Counted from the first letter of the stretch, positions 39,617-50,213 are shown. The stretch: DNA of 64,000 nt from CAWGJF01 sp963822905 (GCA_963822905.1 CAWGJF010000001.1:1364001-1428000); one strand, 5' to 3'. Numbers and translations are program-made. The notes: generated by a model not told the origin, from the sequence alone.

Positions 39617-40447
39617 ATGAACACACAAAAAGTTTGGTTTATTACCGGGGCTTCCAAAGGATTTGGATTATCATTGGTAAAATTATTATTGACGAACGGT
39701 AATAAAGTTGCCGCAACATCACGCAATAAAAATAATATCGAGGAAAAAGCAGGACAGAATCCAAACTTATTGGCTATGACAGTTGATATTACAGATGAAA
39801 ACGCTGTGAAAAATGCTATTGATAAAACGGTAAAAACCTTTGGCAAAATTGATGTCGTTGTAAATAATGCTGGCTATATGCTTCTGGGAAGCTTGGAAGA
39901 AGTTTCAGCCTTAGAATTCAATCAATCAATGAACGTAAATGTTTATGCATCTTTAAATGTGATCAGGTATGCTGTTCCTTATTTGAGGAAACAAAAAAGC
40001 GGACATATCATTAATTTTTCATCTTCCGCAGGTTATAGCGGAGATGATTGTGCCGGAAGTTATAATGCAGTTAAGCATGCAATTATTGGTTTATCAGAAG
40101 CTTTATACTATGAAGCAAAGAATTTTAATGTGAAAGTAACAATCGTTTCTCCAGGACTTTTTCGCACAAGTTTTTTGGAAAAGGGGGGATTTGTTTCGGC
40201 TCAAAATAAGATTGAGAAGTATAATACAAATCAGATAATCGATGTGATGAATAAAATTAACGGAACACAACCTGGAGATCCTAAAAAATTAGCTGCCGCT
40301 TTAATGAAAATCGTTGAAGAAGAAAATCCTCCACTCCATCTATTAATGGGAAAAGATTCCTATGAAAGAGTTACGGTTTATTATAATACACAAATAGAAG
40401 AAGTGGAAAAATGGAAAGAATTAACTTTTTCAACAAATTTTGATTAA
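39617..40447 (+). CDS. Short-chain dehydrogenase/reductase
   Basis: A 276-residue classical SDR. It shows the Rossmann motif TGASKGFGLSLVKLLL, NAG region VVNNAGYML, catalytic Ser in INFSSSAGYSGDD and the YNAVKHA motif (Y-x-x-x-K). The substrate is unknown. A likely RBS (AAAGGAAC) lies just before the start. It is the first of two SDR genes, each followed by an AraC regulator. Confidence 0.92.
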   Translation: MNTQKVWFITGASKGFGLSLVKLLLTNGNKVAATSRNKNNIEEKAGQNPNLLAMTVDITDENAVKNAIDKTVKTFGKIDVVVNNAGYMLLGSLEEVSALEFNQSMNVNVYASLNVIRYAVPYLRKQKSGHIINFSSSAGYSGDDCAGSYNAVKHAIIGLSEALYYEAKNFNVKVTIVSPGLFRTSFLEKGGFVSAQNKIEKYNTNQIIDVMNKINGTQPGDPKKLAAALMKIVEEENPPLHLLMGKDSYERVTVYYNTQIEEVEKWKELTFSTNFD

Positions 40448-40559
40448 TATAGATTTTTTGAAATAACTTTATTGCCTATAAACCATTAGTAATAAAGTAT
40501 TAAATTAATTCGAAGAAGAGTAAAATTTAATCTCTTTTCAGTTCTAATATTTTACAAAA

Positions 40560-41480
40560 ATGAAAAACAAACATATCCATAGATTTAACTCAATAAGTAA
40601 GTTTCATAAGGTTCTTGGTTTGCCTAAACCAGAGCATCCTTTAATCAGTTTAGTAGATTACAGTGAAATAGAATATAGTCTCGAAAGAAATGAGATAAGA
40701 TGGATACAAGACTTTTACTCTATAGCGTTAAAAAGAGATAGGAAAATCAAGATCAAATATGGTCAACAGAAATATGACTTTGATGAAGGATTATTGTCTT
40801 TTGCAGCTCCCGGTCAATTAATAAGTGTAGTTGCAGATAATGAACCTGATCCTGAACGTTCGGGTTTTCTTTTATTCTTTCATCCTGATTTTCTTTGGAA
40901 GACATCTTTGGCTAAAGATATAAAGAATTACGAATATTTTGGTTACTCTGTTAATGAGGCTCTTTTTCTTTCTCCAAAAGAAGAAGCTACAATTGATAAC
41001 ATTATGCAAAACATAAAACAAGAGTACCATTCAAACATTGATAAGTTCAGCCAAAATATTATTATTGCCCAGTTAGAACTGTTACTTAATTATTCAGAAA
41101 GATTTTATCAGCGTCAATTTATTACCCGAAAAAAGACTAATCACCAATTATTAAATCGTTTGGAGGAAATACTTACTAATTACTTTAACAGTTATGATTT
41201 AGTAAAAAAGGGATTGCCTACAGTTGAGTCTATTGCCAAAGAATTAAATATATCTCCCAATTATTTAAGTGGATTGCTTAAATCATTGACGGGTCAAAGT
41301 ACTCAACAGCATATACATGATAAACTGATAGAAAAAGCAAAAGAAAAACTATCAACCACAAATTTATCGATAAGTGAAATTGCTTATGACTTGGGATTTG
41401 AACATTTGCAGTCCTTCAGCAAATTATTTAAGAATAAAACCAATCTTTCACCTTTGGAATTCCGTAGGTCTTTTAATTAA
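40560..41480 (+). CDS. AraC family transcription regulator
   Basis: A 306-residue regulator. A cupin-like N-terminal sensor half is followed by a C-terminal AraC double HTH (VESIAKELNISPNYLSGLLK; ISEIAYDLGFEHLQSFSKLF then KNKTNLSPLEFRRSF). It probably controls the SDR gene upstream and/or the one downstream. The effector is unknown. Confidence 0.92.
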   Translation: MKNKHIHRFNSISKFHKVLGLPKPEHPLISLVDYSEIEYSLERNEIRWIQDFYSIALKRDRKIKIKYGQQKYDFDEGLLSFAAPGQLISVVADNEPDPERSGFLLFFHPDFLWKTSLAKDIKNYEYFGYSVNEALFLSPKEEATIDNIMQNIKQEYHSNIDKFSQNIIIAQLELLLNYSERFYQRQFITRKKTNHQLLNRLEEILTNYFNSYDLVKKGLPTVESIAKELNISPNYLSGLLKSLTGQSTQQHIHDKLIEKAKEKLSTTNLSISEIAYDLGFEHLQSFSKLFKNKTNLSPLEFRRSFN

Positions 41481-41585
41481 TAGTTTCAACTTATAAGTGA
41501 TATTTCTAATAGGTTGAAATATGATCTTCTGACTAAAATAATTTGAGCTTCTGACCAAAACATTTATTTATAATATAGTCTAAGT

Positions 41586-42426
41586 TTGCTTTCAACAAAA
41601 AAGGAAAGTAAAATGAAAAAAATAGTATTAATAACCGGAGCGTCATCAGGAATAGGAAAAGAAACAGCAATATTATTAGCAAATAATGGATACAAAGTTT
41701 ATGCTATTGCAAGAAGAATCGAAAAATTAAAAGAATTAGAAAAATTTGGTATTATTACTTTTTCGGCAGATGTAACAAAGAACGAACCGGTAGAAAATTG
41801 TGTTAAACAAATCGTAGACTCTGAAGGAAGAATAGATATTTTAATTAATAATGCCGGTTACGGTGAATACGGAGCAATAGAGAATGTTGACATAGAAAAA
41901 GCGAAATACCAATTTGAAGTAAATGTTTTTAGTTTAGCAAGGCTTATCCAATTAGTCACTCCATATATGCGTAAGCAAAAATTCGGCAAGATCGTAAACA
42001 TTACTTCCATAGGTGGCAAAATGGCAACTCCTTTAGGAGGATGGTATCATGCCAAGTAAATTTGCTGTAGAAGGTCTAAGTGATAGTCTCAGGTTAGAAC
42101 TTAAACCTTTTGGTGTGGACGTAATTATTATTGAGCCGGGAGGTGTAAAAACAGAATGGGGTCAAATAGCATTTGACAATTTGAAAACTACTGCTACTAA
42201 TTCTGTTTATGATGATTTAGCAGATAAAGCAAAACGAATGTATGATATTATAGCCAAGAAAAATATAGAGCCAATTGGAATAGCTGAGTTGATAAAAAGA
42301 TCTATTGAAGTACAAAAACCAAAAGCACGTTATTCAGAAGGATTTTTAGCAAAGCCAACTATCATCGCAAAAAAATTTCTGAGTGATTCTCTATTTGATA
42401 AAATGGTAATGAGCCAGTTGAAGTAG
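41586..42426 (+). CDS. Short-chain dehydrogenase/reductase (frameshifted at 42055)
   Basis: A second SDR in two frames. The N-terminal part (41586-42059) has TGASSGIGKETAILLANNGY and INNAGYGEYGAIENV, and ends at GGWYHAK-stop. The C-terminal part (from 42049) continues SKFAVEGLSDSLRLELKPFG. Removing one A from the AA at 42054-42055 restores YHASK, exactly the catalytic Y-x-x-x-K, so one base insertion breaks the gene. The start is either the TTG at 41586 or, more likely, the ATG near 41613 (MKKIVLITGAS) behind AAAGGAAAG. Its neighbours are two AraC regulators. This may be a sequence error. Confidence 0.85.
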
Positions 42427-42434
42427 TTGATAAA

Positions 42435-43248
42435 ATGGAACATAAAAATGACGAAATATTAAACCATAATATTCTGTACACTTGTTTACACCAGAATAAA
42501 TATGGAAATGAACAAATAGTGATGGAACATGCTTTCACATTTATTTTATCAGGTAAAATTAAATTTCAAACAAATGAATTAACGAGTATTTATGGTGCGG
42601 GACGTGTTGGGCTTATAAGAAAAAATGAACTGGTAAAAACACTAAAATTACCTGATGAAGACGGATTACCATTTAAATCTATTAGTATATTTCTCAATCA
42701 GCAGTTTTTGCGTAATTATGCTACCGAAAAAAACATACCCGGGCAAGAAGGATACACAGGCAAAAATTTAATTGAGTTTTCTAAAAATCCTTTTATCAAG
42801 TCCTGACTTTGATTCCTTAATTCCATATTTCAATCAGCCAAATAAATTGTCACCCTACCTGGCAGAATTAAAAACCAAAGAAGCAATTGAATTAATTCTG
42901 GAGGTAAATGAAGAGTATAAGAGTTTTCTTTTTGATTTTACCGAACCTTTTAAGATCGATTTAGAAATGTATATGAAAAAAAATTTTACTTTTGATATAC
43001 CTCTTAAAGAATTTGCAAGGTTAAGCGGGAGAAGTTTATCAACTTTTAAAGGGATTTTAAAAGGGTTTTTAATACCACTCCGGAAAATTGGTTGAGAAAA
43101 AAGCGATTGGAAGAAGCTCATTTTTTAATTTCGGAAAAGAAACAAAGACCTTCTGATGCCTTTATACAGGTGGGATTTAAAAACTTTTCACACTTTTCGA
43201 CTTCATTTTAAAGAAATGTTCGGAAAATCACCAAGTGAATTTTTGTAA
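42435..43248 (+). pseudogene. AraC family regulator with three frame breaks
   Basis: The sensor half reads MEHKNDEILNHNILYTCLHQ and continues after a one-base insertion near 42804 (IKSDFDSLIPYFN). One base is missing near 43050 (STFK then RDFKRVFNTTPENWLRKKRL). The HTH end, LEEAHFLISEKKQRPSDAFI and VGFKNFSHFSTSFKEMFGKS, needs one T removed from the TTTT at 43206-43209 and ends with a TAA at 43246-43248. All pieces align to an AraC-type regulator. Three breaks in 0.8 kb make genuine decay more likely here than in the single-break genes. Confidence 0.75.
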
Positions 43249-43456
43249 ATTATGAAATGAGCAATAAGGAGAATAATCTCTTATTCGGTATTCTGGTATA
43301 AACATATTAAGCAATTATTTTTTGTATCGACAATATCATTTTGCCAATTTGTGTGTATTTTTTTGCAGATATTCTAAGTTAACAATATCAAAACCAAATA
43401 TCGCCTTACTATTAAGCTATAAAATTTTTTTTGTTGCGTTTAAAAGTTTAAAGATA

Positions 43457-43492
43457 TATTTTTGTTTGTATCCCTAGGACTCGGGATACAAA
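43457..43492 (+). promoter_or_regulatory. Candidate promoter and operator of the TrmB-like gene
   Basis: A -7-type box, TATTTTTG (43457-43464, preceded 20 nt upstream by GTTG), runs straight into a perfect 10-bp inverted repeat, TTTGTATCCC (43465-43474) and GGGATACAAA (43483-43492), with an 8-nt spacer. It ends 35 bases before the regulator start. The position right after the promoter fits an autoregulatory operator, or an mRNA hairpin. Confidence 0.5.
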
Positions 43493-43527
43493 TTACCATC
43501 AAACAAGTATGAGTAAGATAGTTTCAA

Positions 43528-44427
43528 ATGGATTTATTATCTGAACTACAACAAATAGGTCTTACCAAAAGAGAAGCAGAAGTGTATATGGCACTTCTTA
43601 AAAGAAAAGAATTTACTGCCCCTGAACTTGCAAAGATAACCACTGTTACCAGAACAAAAATTTACGAAATTCTCCAAGCACTTGTCCATAAAGGAATTTG
43701 TAATGAAAATTATAAAAATGGAAATAAAGTTTTTCGTGCTGTTAAACCCAAAATTGCATTGCAGAACATTATTGCAAATTATGAACAAACGGTAGAGCAA
43801 AAGAAGAAAACTTTTGAAATACAGCAAAAAGTTGAAATTGAACAGAAAAAAAAGGCAGCAAAGTCCTTAGAGAAAGCAATGATTGCTTTACATAAAACTA
43901 ATCAGGACTGTGATGATCCGCTTGATTATATTGAAGTATTAACTGACAAGGGTCAAATAAGGGAAAGATGGTTAGGAATACAAAAGGATGCAAAAAAAGA
44001 AATACTAGTTTTCACCAAACCGCCATATACAATACCGACAATTAGAGATAATGTTGTGGAAGAAGATAGTCTTATTAATGAAAAGCAAATAAGAGTAAGA
44101 AGTATATATGAGTATAAAGGTCTTAATTCACAGGAAACAAATGATCTTATAGAAACAATTGAATTATATGAAAAAGTCGGTGAGAAAGCAAAAATTATTA
44201 AAGAATTACCAATGAAACTAATGATGAGTGATGAAACAGTGACTATGTTCGCGCTTAATGATAGGGTATCATTAAAACCCAGTATTACCACGATGATTGT
44301 AGATCATCCGAGTTTTGCAAAAGCATTAAAAACAGTTTTCGAAAGTTATTGGACGAAAGCAATTCCAATCAAAGAATTTAAAAAAAATATGAACAAATAT
44401 ATTAAAGAAGAAAGAAGAGTGAATTAA
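43528..44427 (+). CDS. TrmB family transcription regulator
   Basis: A 299-residue protein with an N-terminal winged helix of the TrmB/sugar-specific type (GLTKREAEVYMALLKRKEFT; RTKIYEILQALVHKGI), then a coiled-coil linker (QKKKTFEIQQKVEIEQKKKA) and a C-terminal effector domain (EVLTDKGQIRERWLGIQKDA). TrmB proteins are mainly archaeal sugar-sensing regulators but also occur in Bacteroidota and related phyla. A perfect inverted repeat sits upstream. Target genes are unknown; it might control the T9SS genes that follow. Confidence 0.85.
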   Translation: MDLLSELQQIGLTKREAEVYMALLKRKEFTAPELAKITTVTRTKIYEILQALVHKGICNENYKNGNKVFRAVKPKIALQNIIANYEQTVEQKKKTFEIQQKVEIEQKKKAAKSLEKAMIALHKTNQDCDDPLDYIEVLTDKGQIRERWLGIQKDAKKEILVFTKPPYTIPTIRDNVVEEDSLINEKQIRVRSIYEYKGLNSQETNDLIETIELYEKVGEKAKIIKELPMKLMMSDETVTMFALNDRVSLKPSITTMIVDHPSFAKALKTVFESYWTKAIPIKEFKKNMNKYIKEERRVN

Positions 44428-44453
44428 AAAAAGGAGAATATTGTAATAAAAAG

Positions 44454-44555
44454 GGCCATTAGAGACCCGCGAAAGTCTTTTCTAATGGCCAGAAAACGCA
44501 AAAACAGAGATAAAAGTTTTAACTAATAATCTCTATTAGCGCTTTTTAAATTTAA
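44454..44555. repeat. Non-coding module copy 1: hairpin plus conserved 16-mer
   Basis: A hairpin with 10-bp stem GGCCATTAGA / TCTAATGGCC (44454-44490) and inner GAC/GTC pairing is followed after 49 nt by CGCTTTTTAAATTTAA (44540-44555). The same pair, hairpin (44454-44490 vs 48294-48330) and identical 16-mer, with 49 versus 48 nt between them, lies before T9SS gene C. A T-rich tract follows the hairpin only on the minus strand, so it could end a leftward transcript. A leftward small RNA or a DNA-level regulatory site is possible. Confidence 0.55.
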
Positions 44556-44690
44556 AGAAAATATATCAGTGATAAAATATGTCTGATAATAATAATCATA
44601 GGTAGAGCCTGGAATAAAAATTATTCTGAATCATTTAATAAAAGGATTCCTAATCTAAATTACTTCTTAATTATTAAACCGGAGAATAAA

Positions 44691-46372
44691 ATGAAACTTG
44701 TAACTTTTTTGCTCACCTTAGTCCTAATCCCACTATCAATAGGTTATGCGCAACCAATTGATACATTATGGACAAAAACAATTTCTAATGCGCCCATAGG
44801 AAACGTGACATCTTATGAAATGATAAAATATTCTGAAGATGAGTTTATCATTACAGGTACTTTTAATGATAGCTTATACTTAGTTAAAATGAATGCATCA
44901 GGAGGGATTATTTGGGAGAAATATTATTATGAGAGTGGTGGTTCATTTGGTGCCGGTATCGATAAGGATGAGTTTGGAAACATTTATGTGATCGTATGGA
45001 AATATAATTCGGCAACTATGTGGAAATTATTTAAATTTGATGCATCTGGTGATACCTTATGGAGTCGGACAATAAATAGTCCAAACGGCAATCCTTATAT
45101 ACCACGTGCAATAACAATATATTCAGACTATGTTTATGTACCTTGTTCATTAGGTCCAGGGGCAAATTATCTGTTAAATAAGTTTGATTTTAATGGGAAT
45201 ACAATTTTTACTAACACATAGTAATCATGGGTGGAGCTTTTAATATCCCCCGCAGCATAACTGATGATAGTAATGGGAATGTAATTTTGGCTGGTGTTGG
45301 AGGTACTGGGTTTGGCTGGCAGATATTAAAATGTAATTCTAATGGGGATAGCTTATGGTCAAAAACATTATTTAGTTTTGGTAGAGAAGCCCGTTCTGTT
45401 ATAACTGATAATGAAGATAATATAGTAGTAACTGGGTGGGTAAATGCAATATATAAATATGATCCAGATGGAAACTTATTATACAACCAGACACTCGGAG
45501 GCGATGATAACTGGGAAAGGGCAAGTTTATTAAAGTATGATGACGAAAATGTATTTGTAATAGGAGGAAAAAGACGCGCTTCGGGATCTTCTTTTGATAT
45601 TTTATTAGGCAAATATTCGATCGCTACAGGAGATTCAATTTGGACGTATGTTTTTAATTACCCGGAACCCGAATTTGGTGCTTACGGATGGGATGGAGCA
45701 ATATTGAATGATTCGTCACTAGTTGTTATAACACAGACTAATACAGTGATAGGTAGTACCTTTTATTCTAATATATACTTACTGAAATTTTCTCTGGCAG
45801 ATAATCCAGTTCCTGTTGAGTTAAGTTCATTTACGGCAAATATTTCTAGTAATAGTAGTGTTGTTCTAAATTGGTCAACAGCCACGGAAACTAACAATCT
45901 GGGATTTGAGATTGAAAGAAAATCTGTTAACGGAGATTATGAAAAAAAAGGATTTGTCAATGGTTTTGGTACTACAACTGAACCTAGAACATATTTGTTT
46001 ACAGATAATACTGTTTCTTCAGGAATTTATTTTTATCATTTAAAACAACTTGATTATAACGGATCATACCAATATTCAGATGAAATAGAAGTAGAAATCT
46101 CTCAGCCAAAAGAATTTAGTCTTAGCCAGAATTTTCCAAATCCTTTCAATCCAACAACGAAGATTAAGTATTGGATAAGTTCGGATGGGAATGTGACATT
46201 AACAGTTTACAATATGTTAGGGGAGAAAGTAGCAGAACTTGTTAATAAAGTAATAAACGCCGGTGTCTATGAAGTAAACTTCGATGCTTCCAAATTAAGC
46301 AGTGGGGTATATTATTACAGGATTAAAACAGGAAATTACTCGACTGTTAAGAAAATGTTGTTGATGAAATAG
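44691..46372 (+). CDS. T9SS-secreted repeat protein A (frameshifted near 45220)
   Basis: A signal peptide (MKLVTFLLTLVLIPLSIGYA) is followed by beta-propeller-like repeats (IDTLWTKTISNAPIG; DASGDTLWSRTI; NGDSLWSKTLFSFG), a linker domain (VELSSFTANISSNSSVVLNW, ATETNNLGFEIERK) and a T9SS type A sorting domain (QNFPNPFNPTTKIKYWISSD ... KTGNYSTVKKMLLMK). The frame stops at TAG 45219-45221. One missing base (TAG to TATG) joins it to the frame that continues GGAFNIPRSITDDSNGN. The gene is probably exported to the surface and cleaved by the T9SS. Its two paralogs (B, C) follow. Adhesion or binding is a guess. Confidence 0.8.
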
Positions 46373-46411
46373 TAGTTCTCAAACTTGACATGTAGTAGAA
46401 GACTTTATTAA

Positions 46412-46442
46412 GGGGAATTCAAACTACCATTGAATTCCTTTT
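46412..46442 (+). terminator. Rho-independent-like terminator after gene A
   Basis: The stem GGAATTCAA (46414-46422) and TTGAATTCC (46430-46438), with loop ACTACCA, is followed by TTTT. It lies 42 bases after gene A. A closely similar hairpin, AAGGGGAATCCAA...TTGGGTTCCCCTT, follows gene C, so the pair may be a duplicated element. Confidence 0.6.
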
Positions 46443-46590
46443 ATATTAAATATTTATAAGTCGTTGACTTATTTGAGTGATTAACCGAGTGTAATAGGGT
46501 TAATATTAATAAATAAATCGATAATTAATTAAAAAATGGTTGTAACATTTTATGCCTCACTTATGTAAAAACAATTTCTGGAGTCTCAAA

Positions 46591-48263
46591 ATGAATTTTT
46601 TTTCAAGTATAATTTTAATGGTGCTTATGCTCATTTCAATTTTCTTAGCGCAACTAATTGATACAACCTGGATCAGGACCATTTCATTTGTGTCACAGGG
46701 TTCTAGTGCAAAATCCTATCAAATGATTAAATACAGTTCTAATGAGTTTTATTAAGAGGGGAGTGGGAAATAATAGTGTCTAGTAGCGAAGGTTATATAG
46801 ATGGGAATATAGAATTTGAAAAATATTTATACGCTTTAGGAGGAATATTTCGTACAGGGATAGATACAGGTGTATAAATGTTTATGTGATTAGTTGGAAT
46901 TATTTTATAAATAATTAATGGTAATTTATAAAATTTGATGTTTTTGGTGATATTTTATGGAGTTGAATAATTAACAAATCGATATATGGTTATAATATTT
47001 GTTATGTAATTGTTGTTAACTTAAATAATATTTATGTGGTTTTAGATGTAGGAGATTTGTTTTACTATTAAGTGTTATATAAATTTGATTTAGATGGTAA
47101 TAGTATATTTAATAATTATTTTTAGGTTAATGGAAATATGATAGTTTTGAGAGATGTTGCGTTGATTTAAATGGAGATGTAATAATGGTTGGTGGAGGAG
47201 GATTAGGATGGTATATAATAAAGTGTAATTTTGATGGTGATATTTTATGGAGTTTAATTTTATGGGTTATGGTATTATTAATGATTAGTGTGAGATAGTA
47301 ATAGATAATAATGATAATATAACAATAAGAGGATGGGTAAATAGAATAGTTAAATATGATATAAATGGTAATTTAATTTATAATAATACTTTGGGTGGTG
47401 ACACTAATTGGGAATTTTATAGTTTACTAAAGTATGATGATAATAATGTAATTGGGATAGGTGGTTATAGAAGAAGTAATGGGTTTTTATTTGATTTGTT
47501 TTTGGGAAAATATTTTATTGAAATAGGTGATTCGGTTTGGACAGATATTTGGATTCACTCAGATCAAAATTACGGATTATATGGCTATGATGGAGCAGTA
47601 TTTTTTGATTCATCACTTGTAGTATTGGGCCAAACTATTGATGCAACAGGTATTTATAGTGTTATTTATTTAATGAACTTTGCTATAGCCTATAATTCTG
47701 TGCCCGTAGAATTAACATCATTTAATGCAAGTACAAACGGCGATGGAAATATAAACTTAAATTGGTCAACTGCTACTGAAACTAACAACCAGGGGTTCGA
47801 GATTGAACGGAAATCTATAAATAACGAATTTGAAAAGATAGGTTATGTGACTGGGTATGGAACAACAACAGAACCAAAATCATACTCATTTACAGATGAT
47901 AAAATTTCGACTGGTAAATATTCCTATCGCTTAAGACAGATAGATTTTGATGGAACGTTTGAATATTCAAACGAAATCGAAATAGAAGTTTCTATACCAA
48001 ATGAATATTTCCTAAGACAGAATTATCCGAATCCGTTTAATCCAACAACAAAGATAAAATATACAATCTCTTCAGATGGGAACGTAACGTTAACAGTTTA
48101 CAATATGTAAGGACAGAAAGTAGTGGTACTTGTTAATAAAGAGGTAAGAGCAGTATAACATGAAGTAAACTTCGATGCATCTAAATTAAGCAGCGGTGTA
48201 TATTATTACAGCATTAAATCAGGTAATTATTCGGCAGTTAAAAAAATGTTATTGATGAAATAG
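46591..48263 (+). pseudogene. T9SS protein copy B, degenerate
   Basis: A decayed paralog of gene C. Its first 150 bases and its 3' half (from about 47533) are nearly the same as in C. The 3' part still reads VELTSFNASTNGDGNINLNW and keeps QNYPNPFNPTTKIKYTISSD, but has in-frame TAA codons (for example NM-stop-GQK at 48107). The centre (about 46750-47530) is full of stops and almost without C. It ends in VKKMLLMK-stop like gene A. It cannot make a full-length protein. Confidence 0.9.
46861..47532 (+). other. C-depleted tract: strand-specific C-to-T hypermutated segment
   Basis: Within this 672-base tract of pseudogene B I count 11 C on the + strand. 47161-47322 has none in 162 nt but has 42 G. 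Three 20-nt alignments with intact gene C show all 14 C changed to T and no G changed: 46937-46956 vs 48868-48887, 47224-47243 vs 49155-49174, and 47486-47505 vs 49418-49437. Two A changes occur in the third window only. C content returns to normal at about 47533 and before about 46750. Confidence 0.85.
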
Positions 48264-48293
48264 TAGCTTCTCTAATTAATTAAATAATAAAAA

Positions 48294-48394
48294 GGCCATT
48301 AGTGACCTGGTTAGTCATTAACTAATGGCCAACGCTATAAATCATTTAGTATGGTAATTATGTCAATACTTTATATAACGCTTTTTAAATTTAA
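48294..48394. repeat. Non-coding module copy 2: hairpin plus conserved 16-mer
   Basis: The hairpin GGCCATTAG / CTAATGGCC (48294-48330), with inner TGAC/GTCA pairing, is followed after 48 nt by CGCTTTTTAAATTTAA (48379-48394), identical to the 16-mer of copy 1. Loop and inner-stem bases differ while pairing is kept, which suggests selection on structure. The module precedes gene C (start 119 nt later) as it precedes gene A (135 nt), but it is absent before copy B. Confidence 0.55.
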
Positions 48395-48513
48395 TGATAT
48401 TGCTATTTCAAGACAGTGATTCAATTCTAATAACAAAAGGGAATGTTATTAGAAAAAATGATAGCAAGGCCATATACAAAATTATTTAACAACGATCTTC
48501 AAGAGGATGCAAA

Positions 48514-50213
48514 ATGAAAATTTTTTCAAGTATAATTTTAATGGTGCTTATGCCCATTTCAATTTTCTTAGCACAACCAATTGATACAACCTGGATCATG
48601 ACCATTTCATTTGCGCCACAGGGTTTTAGTGTAATATTTTTTCAAATGATTAAGTACAGTTCTAATGAATTCATTATTACAGGAGGAATAGGAGAGGATA
48701 GTCTTTATATAGCAAAGGTTACGTCAGATGGAATCATAGTATTTCAAAAATCTTTATACACTTCTGGCGGAATATATGGTGTAGGGATCGATAAAGATAC
48801 ATCTGGAAATTTTTACGTACTCAGCGTGAATTATTCTATAAATAACCAATGGCAACTTATAAAATTTGATGCTTCCGGCGATACTTTATGAGACGAACGA
48901 TTAACGAACCGACATATGGTTTTAATAGATGCTATAGTATTAGGGTTGGATCAAATAATATCTATGTAGCTGCAGAAGCAGGTGATGGACCATATTATTA
49001 TGTGTTATATAAATTTGATTTAGATGGTAATAGTATATTTAATAATTATTATTTAGCTGATGGAATTTTTATAGTTCCAAGAGATGTTGCTGTTGATTCA
49101 AATGGAGATGTAATAATGGTTGGCGGAGGAGGATTAGGATGGTATATAATAAAGTGCAATTCCGATGGCGATACTTTATGGACAAGAACTATACAGGGCT
49201 ATGGTTTTCTCGATCAGGCACGTGCGGTACTAATTGATAATAGTAATGATATAATTGTAAGCGGCTCGGTAAATAGAATAGTTAAATATGACACAAATGG
49301 TAATTTAATTTATAATAATACTTTGGGTGGTGACACTAATTGGCAATTTTATAGTTTAATTAAGTACGATAATAATAATGCTATAGGAATTGGAAACCAT
49401 CAAAGAAGCAGTGGAAATTCATTCGACTTACTATTGGGAAAATATTCTATTGAAACAGGTGATTCGGTTTGGACGGATATTTGGATTCATCCTGACCAAA
49501 ATGTCGGATTAACTGGCTATGATGGAGCAGTATTTTTTGATTCATCACTTGTAGTATTAGGCCAAACCGTTGATGCAACGGGTACTTATTTGGTTATTTA
49601 TTTAATGAGCTTTGCTCTAGCCGATACTCCATTGTCCGTAGAATTGACATCGTTTAATGCAAGTATTAACAGAGATGGGAATATAAAGTTAGATTGGTTA
49701 ACGGCTACTGAAACCAATAACCAGGGATTTGAGATTGAAAGAAAAACTAATGATGAATGGGAGAAGATTGGTTATTTGGCTGGATTTGGAACAACCACAG
49801 AACCAAAAGCATATTCTTTTACAGATAATGACATTACAACAGGAACATACACTTACAGATTAAAGCAAATTGATTTTGATGGAACATATGAATATTCATC
49901 AGTAGTTGAAGTAGAAGTTGATTTCAACCCGAAAGAATATACGCTTTACCAGAACTATCCTAATCCATTTAATCCGAGTACAACAATAAAGTATTCACTT
50001 CCCTTTGCAAGTAATGTAAAGATCATTGTTTATAATATGCTTGGGAAAACAGTAAGCGAATTAATAAACAAAGTTCAGGAATCAGGCTATTATGAAGTAA
50101 ACTGGAACGCAGGTAATAATGCATCCGGAATATATTTCTATAAGATAGAAGCAAAATCAACAGACGGAAAAAATAACTATACCTCGGTTAAAAAGATGTT
50201 GATGGTGAAGTGA
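48514..50213 (+). CDS. T9SS-secreted repeat protein C (frameshifted near 48890)
   Basis: The signal peptide (MKIFSSIILMVLMPISIFLA) is followed by propeller-like repeats (FDASGDTL, NSDGDTLWTRTIQGYGFLDQ, YDTNGNLIYNNTLGGDTNW), a linker domain (VELTSFNASINRDGNIKLDW; ATETNNQGFEIERK) and a T9SS type A sorting domain (YQNYPNPFNPSTTIKYSLPF ... YTSVKKMLMVK). The frame stops at TGA 48889-48891. One missing G (TGG to TG) restores GDTLWRRTINEPTYGFN. A likely RBS (AGAGGAT) lies upstream. This copy is the best reference for judging copy B. Function is unknown. Confidence 0.8.

Noticed and set aside
39598..39846. Antisense ORF within SDR1 as a gene
   Set aside because: It is a shadow of the SDR frame without RBS or recognisable protein.
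46861..47532. Diversity-generating retroelement variable region
   Set aside because: DGRs change template A to any base, and a reverse transcriptase plus template repeat would be near. Here C becomes T almost only, and no reverse transcriptase is present. The Avd-like S23 gene at 29655 is far away and alone.
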